64,000 nucleotides of DNA, from positions 182,342 through 246,341 of the forward strand of contig JBLIMR010000002.1 of NCBI GenBank assembly GCA_047638815.1, written 5' to 3'. Of this stretch, positions 44,211 through 51,851 are shown piece by piece (positions within the stretch are counted from its first letter, which is position 1; each line of letters starts with the position of its first letter). Origin of the DNA: JAJRRH01 sp047638815 (GTDB taxonomy: Bacteria > Bacteroidota > Bacteroidia > Flavobacteriales_D > JABDKJ01). The notes under the pieces were generated by a model, which saw nothing but the letters and a program-made list of their open reading frames with translations, was not told where the DNA came from and did no database searches. Position numbers and translations under genes: made by a program.

Positions 44211-44319
44211 GTTTTCCTAAAATGTGCTATGAAAATGTGATTTAAAGGGTTTGGGGAAAAATTCACTTGTTCATATTGGTTTCAAATTGTTAACCCGCCC
44301 AATATTTCACGCTTTCACC

Positions 44320-44327
44320 TACCTTTG
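44320..44327 (+). promoter_or_regulatory. -7 box of the M28 peptidase gene
   Basis: TACCTTTG matches TAnnTTTG and lies 20 nt before the ATG at 44348. A -33 TTG at proper spacing is not evident. Confidence 0.45.
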
Positions 44328-44347
44328 AATCTCCTTAAATTAACACT

Positions 44348-45706
44348 ATGAGAATCATACTTGCCATAATAATATTGGTTACATCAATCAATTCCTTTTC
44401 TCAAAAAGACTCCGTATTTATAAGGAATATATACGATGAAGCCTTGGAAAAAGGAGAGTCCTATGAAAACCTTCGAAGTCTTTGCAAAGACATTGGGTCA
44501 AGACTAACGGGTTCGGCTGAGGCTGAAATGGCAGTGAAGTGGGGAGAGAGACTCCTGAATTCATATGGTTTTGACAAAGTCTACCTACAAGAGATTCAGG
44601 TGCCTCATTGGGAAAGAGGAACAAAGGAGGCCGCATGGATAGAAGATGAGAATGGAAACATTCAAAAATTGAATATTGTAGCATTGGGACATTCTGTTGG
44701 GACTGACGGCCTAATGAGTGGAGAAGTGATTCAATTTGATAATCTTGAAGAATTAAAAAAAGCAGATATAAGTAAAGTCAAAGGAAAGATCGTATTTCTG
44801 AGTAAGGCTTTTGATCAAAAGCAGATTAAAACTTTTAGAGCTTATGGTGCCTGTTACCCACAACGTGGCAATGGCGCTGCTGAAGCTGGTAAATTAGGAG
44901 CAAAGGCTGTCGTCATAAGATCTTTGGGATCTTCCAACGATGATTTTCCACATACCGGAACAATGAGATACGCTGAAGAGGGTGTTAAGATTCCTGCCGC
45001 GGCCATGAGCACGAATGACGCCAACCTTTTAAATAGTTGGTTGAAGAAAGGAGTAGTGACATTGAAGGTTGAAATGGATTGTAAAATGCTTCCTGATGTC
45101 ACCTCTTATAATGTCATTGCCGAAATGAATGGGCAAGATGATAAGATTATTACTTGGGGAGGTCATTTAGATTCATGGGATGTTGGTGAAGGTGCTCATG
45201 ATGATGGCGCAGGAATTGCTCATAGTATTGAAGCACTAAGAATATTAAAAAAACTCGGATATCAACCCAAGCATAAATTGCGCTGTGTGTTATTTATGAA
45301 TGAGGAAAATGGCAATATGGGTGGTAAGACCTATGCTACTTGGTGTAAAGGAAACAACGAAAAACACATAGCAGCATTGGAGACAGATAGAGGAGGCTTT
45401 TTGCCAATTGGTTTTGATATTTCAGGCTCAGAGGAGCAGGTAGCATTCGTGCAACAGTTTAAAGATCTTCTTTATGATTTCCAGTTATTCGAATTTGGCG
45501 CAGGATATAGTGGTGTTGACATACGTCCACTAATGACGGAATATCCAGAGATGATTCAATTGGGGATGACCATAAACTCACAAGAGTATTTTGATTACCA
45601 CCACTCTGAAGCCGATGTTTTTGAAGCAGTTAATAAAAGAGAATTGGAATTGGGAGCTGCCGCTATGGCAACAATGGTTTATTTGTTGGATCAACATTTG
45701 GATTAA
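44348..45706 (+). CDS. Secreted M28 family metallopeptidase (carboxypeptidase Q-like)
   Basis: The 452-residue protein has a signal peptide (cleavage near NSFSQ), a PA-type insert (LGAKAVVIRSLGSS) and an M28 zinc peptidase domain: GGHLDSWDVGEGAHDDGAG (H and D ligands), MNEENGNMGG (general base and ligand glutamates), ETDRGG (D ligand) and DYHHSEADVF (H ligand). All expected di-zinc ligands are present, so it should be active in the periplasm or outside. The overall shape is that of plasma glutamate carboxypeptidase. No T9SS tail is seen. It sits between two TonB genes. Confidence 0.9.
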   Translation: MRIILAIIILVTSINSFSQKDSVFIRNIYDEALEKGESYENLRSLCKDIGSRLTGSAEAEMAVKWGERLLNSYGFDKVYLQEIQVPHWERGTKEAAWIEDENGNIQKLNIVALGHSVGTDGLMSGEVIQFDNLEELKKADISKVKGKIVFLSKAFDQKQIKTFRAYGACYPQRGNGAAEAGKLGAKAVVIRSLGSSNDDFPHTGTMRYAEEGVKIPAAAMSTNDANLLNSWLKKGVVTLKVEMDCKMLPDVTSYNVIAEMNGQDDKIITWGGHLDSWDVGEGAHDDGAGIAHSIEALRILKKLGYQPKHKLRCVLFMNEENGNMGGKTYATWCKGNNEKHIAALETDRGGFLPIGFDISGSEEQVAFVQQFKDLLYDFQLFEFGAGYSGVDIRPLMTEYPEMIQLGMTINSQEYFDYHHSEADVFEAVNKRELELGAAAMATMVYLLDQHLD

Positions 45707-45750
45707 TATTTGTTTTTCGCAAAACCATTATCTTCAAGAGAAATCTGACT

Positions 45751-46506
45751 ATGATGAAATTAAAATCTAGAATTGGCTATTTGTTATCAATCTTATTTAT
45801 TGTTTTATTTTTAACTGATCTATCGGCCCAGAAAAAGAAATACCAAATAGAGAAAAACCCTGATGTTGTGGCAAGTTATATTGAAGGGCAGAATGAGTTA
45901 GATAAATTTCTAAAGAAAAATATAGATTACAATAAGGTAATTGGCGATAAGGGGAAGGTGAATATTGGATTTGTAGTCGAAAAGGATGGAAGTAGCAATA
46001 GTATGTTCTTGGCTGATAAAAATGGTGTTGGCTTTGCGGTGGAGGCAGCCAGAGTTCTTTCATTAATAGACAATTGGCTACCTGCAAAGAAGAGTAAGGA
46101 ATTGGTTAGATCATTGCATTATATCAGCGTTAAATTTAAGAGACCAAAAAACTTCAAATTCCCCGAGGTTGTTCCCATTGATAAGAGTACGGTTAATAAT
46201 GGTGTGGGTGCTAGACAACCTCAGTTTCCAGGAGGACCTTCTGCTTTTGGCAAGTTCTTAAGTGAAAACATAGTTTACCCAGGTTTAGCAATGGAGTATA
46301 ATATTCATGGAAAGGTGTATATAAAATATATTATTCAAAAAGATGGACAGATAGCGAACGCTGAGGTCTTGCGAGGAATAGGTCACGGATGTGATTTAGA
46401 AGCTTTGCGACTTATGGCATTGAGCCCTTTGTGGGAGCTTGGATTTCAGGAGGGTAAAGCTGTTAATGTTTGGTACACGATACCAATAAATTTCCAGTTA
46501 CAGTGA
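45751..46506 (+). CDS. Tandem TonB_C-domain protein without membrane anchor (third TonB-like)
   Basis: The 251-residue protein starts with a signal peptide (hydrophobic residues about 10-25, cleavage after LSAQ) rather than an anchor, and has two TonB_C-like domains: a diverged one (about 40-130; LDKFLKKNIDYN, KGKVNIGFVVEKDGSSNSMFL) and a canonical one (about 155-251; QPQFPGGPSAFGKFL, IHGKVYIKYIIQKDGQIANAEVLRGIGHGCDLEALRL, VWYTIPINFQLQ). No proline-rich linker is present. If secreted, it cannot use ExbBD in the normal way, so it may act as a periplasmic modulator or binder (inference). It follows the M28 gene by 44 bp. Confidence 0.8.
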   Translation: MMKLKSRIGYLLSILFIVLFLTDLSAQKKKYQIEKNPDVVASYIEGQNELDKFLKKNIDYNKVIGDKGKVNIGFVVEKDGSSNSMFLADKNGVGFAVEAARVLSLIDNWLPAKKSKELVRSLHYISVKFKRPKNFKFPEVVPIDKSTVNNGVGARQPQFPGGPSAFGKFLSENIVYPGLAMEYNIHGKVYIKYIIQKDGQIANAEVLRGIGHGCDLEALRLMALSPLWELGFQEGKAVNVWYTIPINFQLQ

Positions 46507-46900
46507 ATTGCAATGCACTTGAAACAACTCATTCATACTTTATACGATTACTATGAATGCGATTGCAATTTCGCAGAACGAAATCAAAATCCATTCGATT
46601 CATTAAGATCTAAGTAATAAAACGTTACACAATTGTGCTCGGAATCTTAACAATATTGTTACATACATGGTTAGATACAGCTTTAACTTTAAAAAAACAT
46701 ACAACACCTTCCTAAGTAGCAGCAAGTCAGGGTGAAATGTCAAACCATGTAATTAATTCTACCAATATTGGTTTTTTGTAAATAGGTGACTTAATCTAAA
46801 ACCAGCACTTTTTTAATTGGTCGACAAAAGTTAATAATCCCACGGATATTACTTTTAATTCAACGACTAATATATAACAAACCAAAAATTGTTGAAAAAC

Positions 46901-46932
46901 TTTGTTAGTTAGAAAAAACAAATGTAATTTCG
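46901..46932 (+). promoter_or_regulatory. Promoter of the rplM-rpsI (rpsB-tsf) genes
   Basis: TTTG (46901-46904), a 20-bp spacer and TAATTTCG (46925-46932; one mismatch to TAnnTTTG) fit the Bacteroidota consensus. The expected start lies near 46938, leaving a leader of about 110 nt before the GTG at 47049. Confidence 0.6.
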
Positions 46933-46936
46933 CAGC

Positions 46937-47048
46937 CCCTAAAGAAACAGGGAAAGTACCGTTCAATCGGCAATAAACAATTTGAAACGAGCTAATCAGC
47001 TGGGATAATTGTGACTGAGAGGCGGAAATAACAAAACATTGTAATAAA
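46937..47048 (+). promoter_or_regulatory. Structured 5' leader of rplM (candidate ribosomal protein leader)
   Basis: Three small hairpins can be drawn in order: CCCT..AGGG (46938-46952), CCG..CGG (46959-46969) and AGCT-AATC-AGCT (46989-47000), followed by an unpaired purine-rich stretch before the start codon. Autoregulatory L13 leaders have been proposed in Bacteroidota; whether this belongs to one is untested. Confidence 0.4.
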
Positions 47049-47492
47049 GTGGATACACAAAGTTATAAGACATTATCAGGAAAAAAGGAAACTGCTGACA
47101 AGAAGTGGTTAGTACTTGACGCTGAAGGAAAGAAATTGGGTCGTTTAGCTTCTGAAGCTGCGAAACTTCTTAGAGGAAAGCACAAAACGAACTTCACGCC
47201 ACATGCTGATTGTGGGGATTACGTTATCGTAATCAACGCAGAGAAGATTGAGCTAAGTGGTGCAAAATGGACGGATAAGAAATATATTCGTTTCACTGGT
47301 TACCCGGGAGGTCAAAGAATCATTAGCGCTAACCAATTGATGGCCAAAAAGCCATTTGCAATGGTTGAGAAAGCGATTAAAGGTATGCTTCCTAGCAATA
47401 CTTTGGGTGCAGCTATTTACAGAAACTTACACGTTGTTGTGGGACCTGTGCACAAGCACGAAGCACAAAAACCAAAAGAACATAAATTTTAA
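47049..47492 (+). CDS. rplM: 50S ribosomal protein L13
   Basis: The 147-residue L13 has the conserved KKWLVLDAEGKKLGRLAS, LLRGKHKTNFTPH, CGDYVIVINAEKI, and LPSNTLGAAIYRNLHVVVGPVHKHEAQKP. The start is GTG at 47049, giving the usual Bacteroidota N-terminus MDTQSYKT. It is followed by rpsI after 14 bp, the universal L13-S9 pair. Confidence 0.98.
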   Translation: MDTQSYKTLSGKKETADKKWLVLDAEGKKLGRLASEAAKLLRGKHKTNFTPHADCGDYVIVINAEKIELSGAKWTDKKYIRFTGYPGGQRIISANQLMAKKPFAMVEKAIKGMLPSNTLGAAIYRNLHVVVGPVHKHEAQKPKEHKF

Positions 47493-47506
47493 ATATACCT
47501 CTCTGC

Positions 47507-47893
47507 ATGGACGTAATTAATAAAATCGGAAGAAGAAAGTCATCAGTAGCGAGAGTATATCTATCTACTGGAAAAGGTAACATGACCATCAACAAAAAAG
47601 ATGCGAAAGATTACTTCAAAGTGGACACGCTTCACTACAAATTAAATCAACCATTTATGCTAACAGATACTGAAAAACAGTTTGATGTTAATGTAAACGT
47701 GAGCGGTGGTGGTATCAATGGTCAAGCAGAAGCAATTCGTTTAGGTATCTCTAGAGCGTTAGTTGAACTTGATCCAGAGAACAAACCAAAACTAAAGGCA
47801 AAAGGATTAATGACTCGTGACCCGAGAATGGTTGAGAGAAAGAAACCTGGTCAGAAGAAAGCCCGTAAGAAATTTCAATTTAGCAAGCGTTAA
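47507..47893 (+). CDS. rpsI: 30S ribosomal protein S9
   Basis: The 128-residue S9 has IGRRKSSVARVYL at the N-terminus, GGGINGQAEAIRLGISRAL, and the conserved basic tail RKKFQFSKR that reaches the P-site tRNA. Length and position directly after rplM are normal. Confidence 0.98.
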   Translation: MDVINKIGRRKSSVARVYLSTGKGNMTINKKDAKDYFKVDTLHYKLNQPFMLTDTEKQFDVNVNVSGGGINGQAEAIRLGISRALVELDPENKPKLKAKGLMTRDPRMVERKKPGQKKARKKFQFSKR

Positions 47894-47986
47894 TATTTTC
47901 GCTGGTTTAGTATCCAAATTGTACAGATTCCTTGTGACTACTGTATGATTGCTATTAATTAGAATGTAAACCTAAATACAATTAAA

Positions 47987-48745
47987 ATGTCAAAACAAAT
48001 TTTTGATGAACTTCTAAATGCAGGAGTTCATTTCGGTCACCTAAAGAGAAAGTGGAATCCAAATATGGCACCTTACATCTTCGATGAGAAGAAAGGTATC
48101 CACATAATTGATCTTAATAAAACAATAGCGAAGCTTGAAGATGCGCAACGTGTTCTTAAAAACATGGCTTCATCTGGAAAGAAAATATTGTTTGTAGCTA
48201 CAAAGAATCAAGCGAAAGATATCGTTACGAAGTATGCTGAGGAAATGAAAATGCCTTACATTACGGAAAGATGGTCTGGAGGTATGTTGACAAACTTTGC
48301 TACTATTAGAAAGGCAATCAACAAAATGAAAACCATCGACAACATGGGTAACGATGGTACGTTGGAGATTCTTTCAAAAAGAGAGAGGCTTCAAATCACT
48401 CGTACAAGAGCTAAATTGGAGAAAAACTTTGGGAGTATTGCTGATCTTACAAGATTGCCACATGCAGTCTTTATTGTAGATGTTCATCGTGAGCACATTG
48501 CTGTAAGTGAAGCAAGAAAATTAAACTTGCCAACTTTCGCACTTTGTGATACTAACTCTGATCCAGATCTAATCAATTTCCCTATTCCTGCAAACGATGA
48601 TGCTTCAAAGTCTATTGACACTTTGATGAAGTATATTTCTGATGCTGTAAAAGAAGGTTTAGCCGAAAGAGACAAAGTGAAAGCTGAAAGAAAAGGTAAA
48701 AGCGAAAAGAAAGAAGAAACTGTTGAGGCTCCTAAAGCTGAATAA
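47987..48745 (+). CDS. rpsB: 30S ribosomal protein S2
   Basis: The 252-residue S2 begins MSKQIFDELLNAGVHFGH and contains KRKWNPNMAPYIF, HIIDLNKT, ERWSGGMLTNF, and LPTFALCDTNSDPDLINFPIPANDD (universally conserved). The C-terminal 25 residues are a charged K/E tail. tsf follows after 45 bp; rpsB-tsf is a standard pair. The 93-bp gap after rpsI shows no terminator. Confidence 0.98.
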   Translation: MSKQIFDELLNAGVHFGHLKRKWNPNMAPYIFDEKKGIHIIDLNKTIAKLEDAQRVLKNMASSGKKILFVATKNQAKDIVTKYAEEMKMPYITERWSGGMLTNFATIRKAINKMKTIDNMGNDGTLEILSKRERLQITRTRAKLEKNFGSIADLTRLPHAVFIVDVHREHIAVSEARKLNLPTFALCDTNSDPDLINFPIPANDDASKSIDTLMKYISDAVKEGLAERDKVKAERKGKSEKKEETVEAPKAE

Positions 48746-48790
48746 TTCGAGACAGTAAAATAAATTTCAAAACAATAAATATATTTCAAG

Positions 48791-49612
48791 ATGGGTATCA
48801 CTGCTGCAGATGTAAATAAATTAAGAAAGCAAACTGGTGCTGGAATGATGGATTGCAAGAACGCGCTTGTTGAGGCAAGTGGAGATTTTGACAATGCAAT
48901 CCAAATTCTAAGAAAGAAAGGCCAGAAAGTAGCTGCAAAGAGAGGCGATAGAGATGCAACCGAAGGGGCTGTTATTTCTAAGACTTCTTCTGACGGTAAA
49001 ACAGGAGTAATCGTAAGATTGAACTGTGAGACAGACTTTGTTGCAAAGAATGATTCTTTTATTGAGTTCGTCACTAAAATAGCAAACATCGCATTAGAAA
49101 ATAATGTGCAATCATTGGACGAGTTGAAAACGATGAAATTTGATGAAATGACTATTTCGGAAAAAATCATTGAGCAAACTGGTGTTATTGGTGAGAAACT
49201 TGATTTGTCTGCATTTGATAGAATTGAGAGTGAAACAGTATTTGGTTACATTCACCCAGGAAACAGCGTTGCTGCATTGGTTGGATTGAACAAAGAAGGG
49301 AGAGCTGATGAAGCAAAGGACGTTGCTATGCAAGTAGCTGCTATGTCTCCTCTTGCTCTTAATAGAGAAGGTATATCGCAAGATATAATCGACAAAGAAA
49401 TAGAATTAGGTAAAGAAATGGCTATCAAGGAAGGTAAGCCAGCTGAGATGGCGGAGAAAATTGCTATGGGAAGATTGAATAAATTTTTCAAAGAGGTTAC
49501 TCTTCTAGATCAACAATATATTAAGGACAACAAGAAATCTATTTCACAGTATCTTGAAGAAACTGAAAGTGGATTGACGGTAACTGATTTCAAAAAATTC
49601 AGTTTGTCTTAA
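48791..49612 (+). CDS. tsf: Elongation factor Ts
   Basis: EF-Ts is the GDP/GTP exchange factor for EF-Tu. The 273-residue protein begins with the UBA-like domain (VNKLRKQTGAGMMDCKNALVEASGD), has the exchange-domain block IVRLNCETDFVAKND, SETVFGYIHPGNSVAALVGLN and AMQVAAMSPLALNRE. Length normal. A strong terminator follows at 49654. Confidence 0.97.
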   Translation: MGITAADVNKLRKQTGAGMMDCKNALVEASGDFDNAIQILRKKGQKVAAKRGDRDATEGAVISKTSSDGKTGVIVRLNCETDFVAKNDSFIEFVTKIANIALENNVQSLDELKTMKFDEMTISEKIIEQTGVIGEKLDLSAFDRIESETVFGYIHPGNSVAALVGLNKEGRADEAKDVAMQVAAMSPLALNREGISQDIIDKEIELGKEMAIKEGKPAEMAEKIAMGRLNKFFKEVTLLDQQYIKDNKKSISQYLEETESGLTVTDFKKFSLS

Positions 49613-49653
49613 TTGTTAAATACAACAGTAATTTAGCAACATACGAAAATGAA

Positions 49654-49681
49654 AAAGAGAGTCAACTGACTCTCTTTTTTT
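49654..49681 (+). terminator. Terminator after tsf
   Basis: AAGAGAGTCA and TGACTCTCTT form a perfect 10-bp stem with a 2-nt loop, with T-runs on the plus strand (and A-run before it, so it could work in both directions). It ends the rplM-tsf block, 40 bp after the tsf stop. Confidence 0.9.
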
Positions 49682-49686
49682 ATTTC

Positions 49687-49694
49687 TACATTTG
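49687..49694 (+). promoter_or_regulatory. -7 box of pyrH-frr
   Basis: TACATTTG matches TAnnTTTG just after the tsf terminator, so it likely drives pyrH and frr. Transcription from about 49700 would leave only about 7 nt before TTG 49707 but about 37 nt before TTG 49737. No good -33 TTG was seen. Confidence 0.5.
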
Positions 49695-49736
49695 CCATGA
49701 ATGTGATTGAATAGTTCAACTAAAAATCTAAAGGAA

Positions 49737-50450
49737 TTGAAGTATAAAAGAGTGCTGCTTAAACTCAGTGGAGAGTCCTTAATGGGAGCCAAAAGTTTTG
49801 GTATTGACAATAGCCGATTGGCAAGTTATGCAAAACAGATAAAGGAGGTAGTTGATTTGGGTTTGGAGTTGGCGATCGTGGTCGGTGGAGGTAATATCTT
49901 TAGAGGTATTCAGGCCGAAGAAGGAGGAATGGAAAGAACCCAAGGTGATTATATGGGAATGTTAGCAACCATGATTAACAGTATGGCCTTGCAGGCATCA
50001 CTTGAGAAGATTGGGCTCAAAACCAGATTGCAATCCGCAATAGAAATGAAAACGATTGCAGAACCTTTTATTCGAAGAAAGGCCATGAGACACTTGGAAA
50101 AAGGAAGAATAGTAATATTTGGATCTGGAACAGGAAACCCATTTTTCACTACTGATACAGCGGCTTCACTAAGAGCCATTGAAATAGAAGCTGAGGTTAT
50201 TTTAAAAGGAACAAGAGTAGATGGCATATACTCTGCTGATCCGATGAAAGATCCGGATGCCGTTAAATACGAGACAGTTTCGTTCAAAGAAGTATTGCGT
50301 AACGATCTGAAAGTGATGGACATGACGGCTTTCACACTGTGTAATGAAAATAAGTTGCCGATTATTGTGTTTGATATGAATACTCCAGGTAATTTGCGAA
50401 AAGTAATAGAGGGAGCATCAATTGGCACATTAGTTGAAGCCGAAGCTTAA
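49737..50450 (+). CDS. pyrH: Uridylate kinase (UMP kinase)
   Basis: PyrH phosphorylates UMP to UDP. The protein has KYKRVLLKLSGESLMG, VVGGGNIFRG, GDYMGMLATMINSMALQ, GSGTGNPFFTTDTAASLRA and GTRVDGIYSADP, all typical. No ATG is available. TTG at 49737 gives 237 residues beginning at the usual MKYKR position and leaves a reasonable leader; TTG at 49707 would add ten residues and is the alternative. It is followed by frr after 13 bp. Confidence 0.95.
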   Translation: MKYKRVLLKLSGESLMGAKSFGIDNSRLASYAKQIKEVVDLGLELAIVVGGGNIFRGIQAEEGGMERTQGDYMGMLATMINSMALQASLEKIGLKTRLQSAIEMKTIAEPFIRRKAMRHLEKGRIVIFGSGTGNPFFTTDTAASLRAIEIEAEVILKGTRVDGIYSADPMKDPDAVKYETVSFKEVLRNDLKVMDMTAFTLCNENKLPIIVFDMNTPGNLRKVIEGASIGTLVEAEA

Positions 50451-50463
50451 TAAAATCTAATTT

Positions 50464-51027
50464 ATGACTGAAGAGATAAATCTAATACTGGACATGACCA
50501 AAGAGAATATGGATAGTTCCATGACTCATTTGGATAAAGAGCTACGATCCATTCGTGCAGGTAAGGCCAACCCTAGTATGCTAGAAACTGTTAAAGTTGA
50601 TTATTACGGTACAGCAACCCCACTTTCACAAGTAGCCAATGTAAATACACCCGATGGCAGAACATTGTCTATACAGCCATGGGAGAAATCTATATTGGAG
50701 GAAATTGAAAAGGCTATTATTAATTCTAATTTAGGGTTGAATCCACAAAACAATGGGGAAATGATCATCATTTCGGTTCCGCCATTGACAGAGGAAAGAA
50801 GAAAGGATTTATCTAAAAAAGCCAAAGCAGAAACTGAAACAGCAAGAATAAGTATTCGTAATGCTAGAAAAGAAGCGATTGACGCAATTAAAAAACTAGA
50901 AAAGGACGGCTTGAGTGAAGATATGGCGAAAACAGCAGAGGCTAAGGTTCAGGATATCGTAAATCGATATTCATCGAAAGTGGATGACGTAATCACAGCA
51001 AAGGAAAAAGATATTATGACTGTCTAA
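50464..51027 (+). CDS. frr: Ribosome recycling factor
   Basis: RRF splits the post-termination ribosome with EF-G. The 187-residue protein has LRSIRAGKANPSMLETVKVDYYG, TPLSQVANVNTPDGRTLSIQPWE, and IPPLTEERRKDL-like VPPLTEERRKDLSKKAK, with the C-terminal coil. Length normal. It pairs with pyrH as in many bacteria. Confidence 0.97.
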   Translation: MTEEINLILDMTKENMDSSMTHLDKELRSIRAGKANPSMLETVKVDYYGTATPLSQVANVNTPDGRTLSIQPWEKSILEEIEKAIINSNLGLNPQNNGEMIIISVPPLTEERRKDLSKKAKAETETARISIRNARKEAIDAIKKLEKDGLSEDMAKTAEAKVQDIVNRYSSKVDDVITAKEKDIMTV

Positions 51028-51435
51028 TCAATAAGCAACCTCTTCTCTACTTGTATTCTTCCTTATTTGGGCTCGCACATAGTAACATGAAAGTGTAGAA
51101 CATCGCGAATTAATTATTTTTCTCTGGTGAGCTCCCTATTCAACATCTGAATTGAATTAGCATACCTCTTGGTGAGTTCATAGCAGAAGCTAAGTTACCA
51201 TCTCGTGCAGTTTCCCAAAACAAATCTATTATATTCTATCGGTTGGTTATGTACCACCTAGGCCGAAATGATCGATAACTGTGCACAATGTCGGTAGTTT
51301 TAAAGCAGAAACTGTAAACCTGATAAAGGTGAATTACGATTGCACATATTAAAATGGAATAATATTTGATTCATTAGATCTATGGTTCAGGTGACTTTTT
51401 AATTTTATGAGACCGAAAAGAAATATATTTGGGTG
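51028..51435. other. 408-bp intergenic region after frr
   Basis: No credible coding frame, RNA gene or terminator was found. It may be a gene relic, but no family can be recognised. A TATATTTG box lies at its right end. Confidence 0.4.
51424..51431 (+). promoter_or_regulatory. -7 box before the thioredoxin-like gene
   Basis: TATATTTG matches TAnnTTTG and ends 4 nt before the ATG at 51436, again implying almost no leader. The expected -33 region is T-rich but lacks TTG. Confidence 0.4.
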
Positions 51436-51849
51436 ATGAAAAATGTAGTTATTATCATATTGATAGGATTTGGATTTCTCTTGATGGGTTCTACAGATGT
51501 TACTCAAGTGAATTTTTTTGAAGGAACATTTGAGGAAGCCCTTAAAAAAGCAAAGAAATCAAAGAAGCCTATTTTTTTAAACTTTTATGCAAACTGGAGC
51601 CAGCCTTGTAAGAATATGGAAAAGTACAGCTTCTCTGATCCAGAATTTGCCAAATTAATTAATGAAAATTTCATAGCATTCAAAGTAAAGACGGACTACT
51701 TCTGGGGAATGGATATTGCTGAAGAATATGGGATATCGAAACACCCAACTGTCATTTTTACTGATAAGAAAGGATCAGAAATAAGAAGGGCAGTAGGATT
51801 TAAATCCGCTAAGGACCTCACAAAAATAGCGAAGGCAATTTTGAAATAA
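51436..51849 (+). CDS. Thioredoxin-fold protein with a degenerate SxxC active site
   Basis: The 137-residue protein has an N-terminal signal peptide or anchor (about 2-19, IIILIGFGFLLMGS), then a thioredoxin-like domain with EEALKKAKKSKKPIFLNFYANWSQPCKNME, where the usual WCxxC is WSQPC (S55 instead of the first cysteine, C58 kept), and the cis-proline region SKHPTVIFTDKKG. Without the first cysteine it cannot do classic dithiol exchange; chaperone, isomerase-like or monothiol roles are possible (inference). I prefer ATG 51436 over GTG 51433. Confidence 0.8.
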   Translation: MKNVVIIILIGFGFLLMGSTDVTQVNFFEGTFEEALKKAKKSKKPIFLNFYANWSQPCKNMEKYSFSDPEFAKLINENFIAFKVKTDYFWGMDIAEEYGISKHPTVIFTDKKGSEIRRAVGFKSAKDLTKIAKAILK

Positions 51850-51851
51850 TA

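Larger units (their letters stand above)
46507..47048. other. 542-bp intergenic region before the ribosomal protein genes
   Basis: The left 380 bp show nothing coding or obviously structured. The right 150 bp hold the rplM promoter (46901-46932) and a structured leader. Both neighbours are rightward. Confidence 0.5.

Noticed and set aside
48484..49170. 228-residue minus-strand ORF opposite rpsB/tsf
   Set aside because: Shadow of the two highly conserved plus-strand genes, with no recognisable features.
49949..50428. 159-residue minus-strand ORF opposite pyrH
   Set aside because: Antisense shadow of a well-identified gene.
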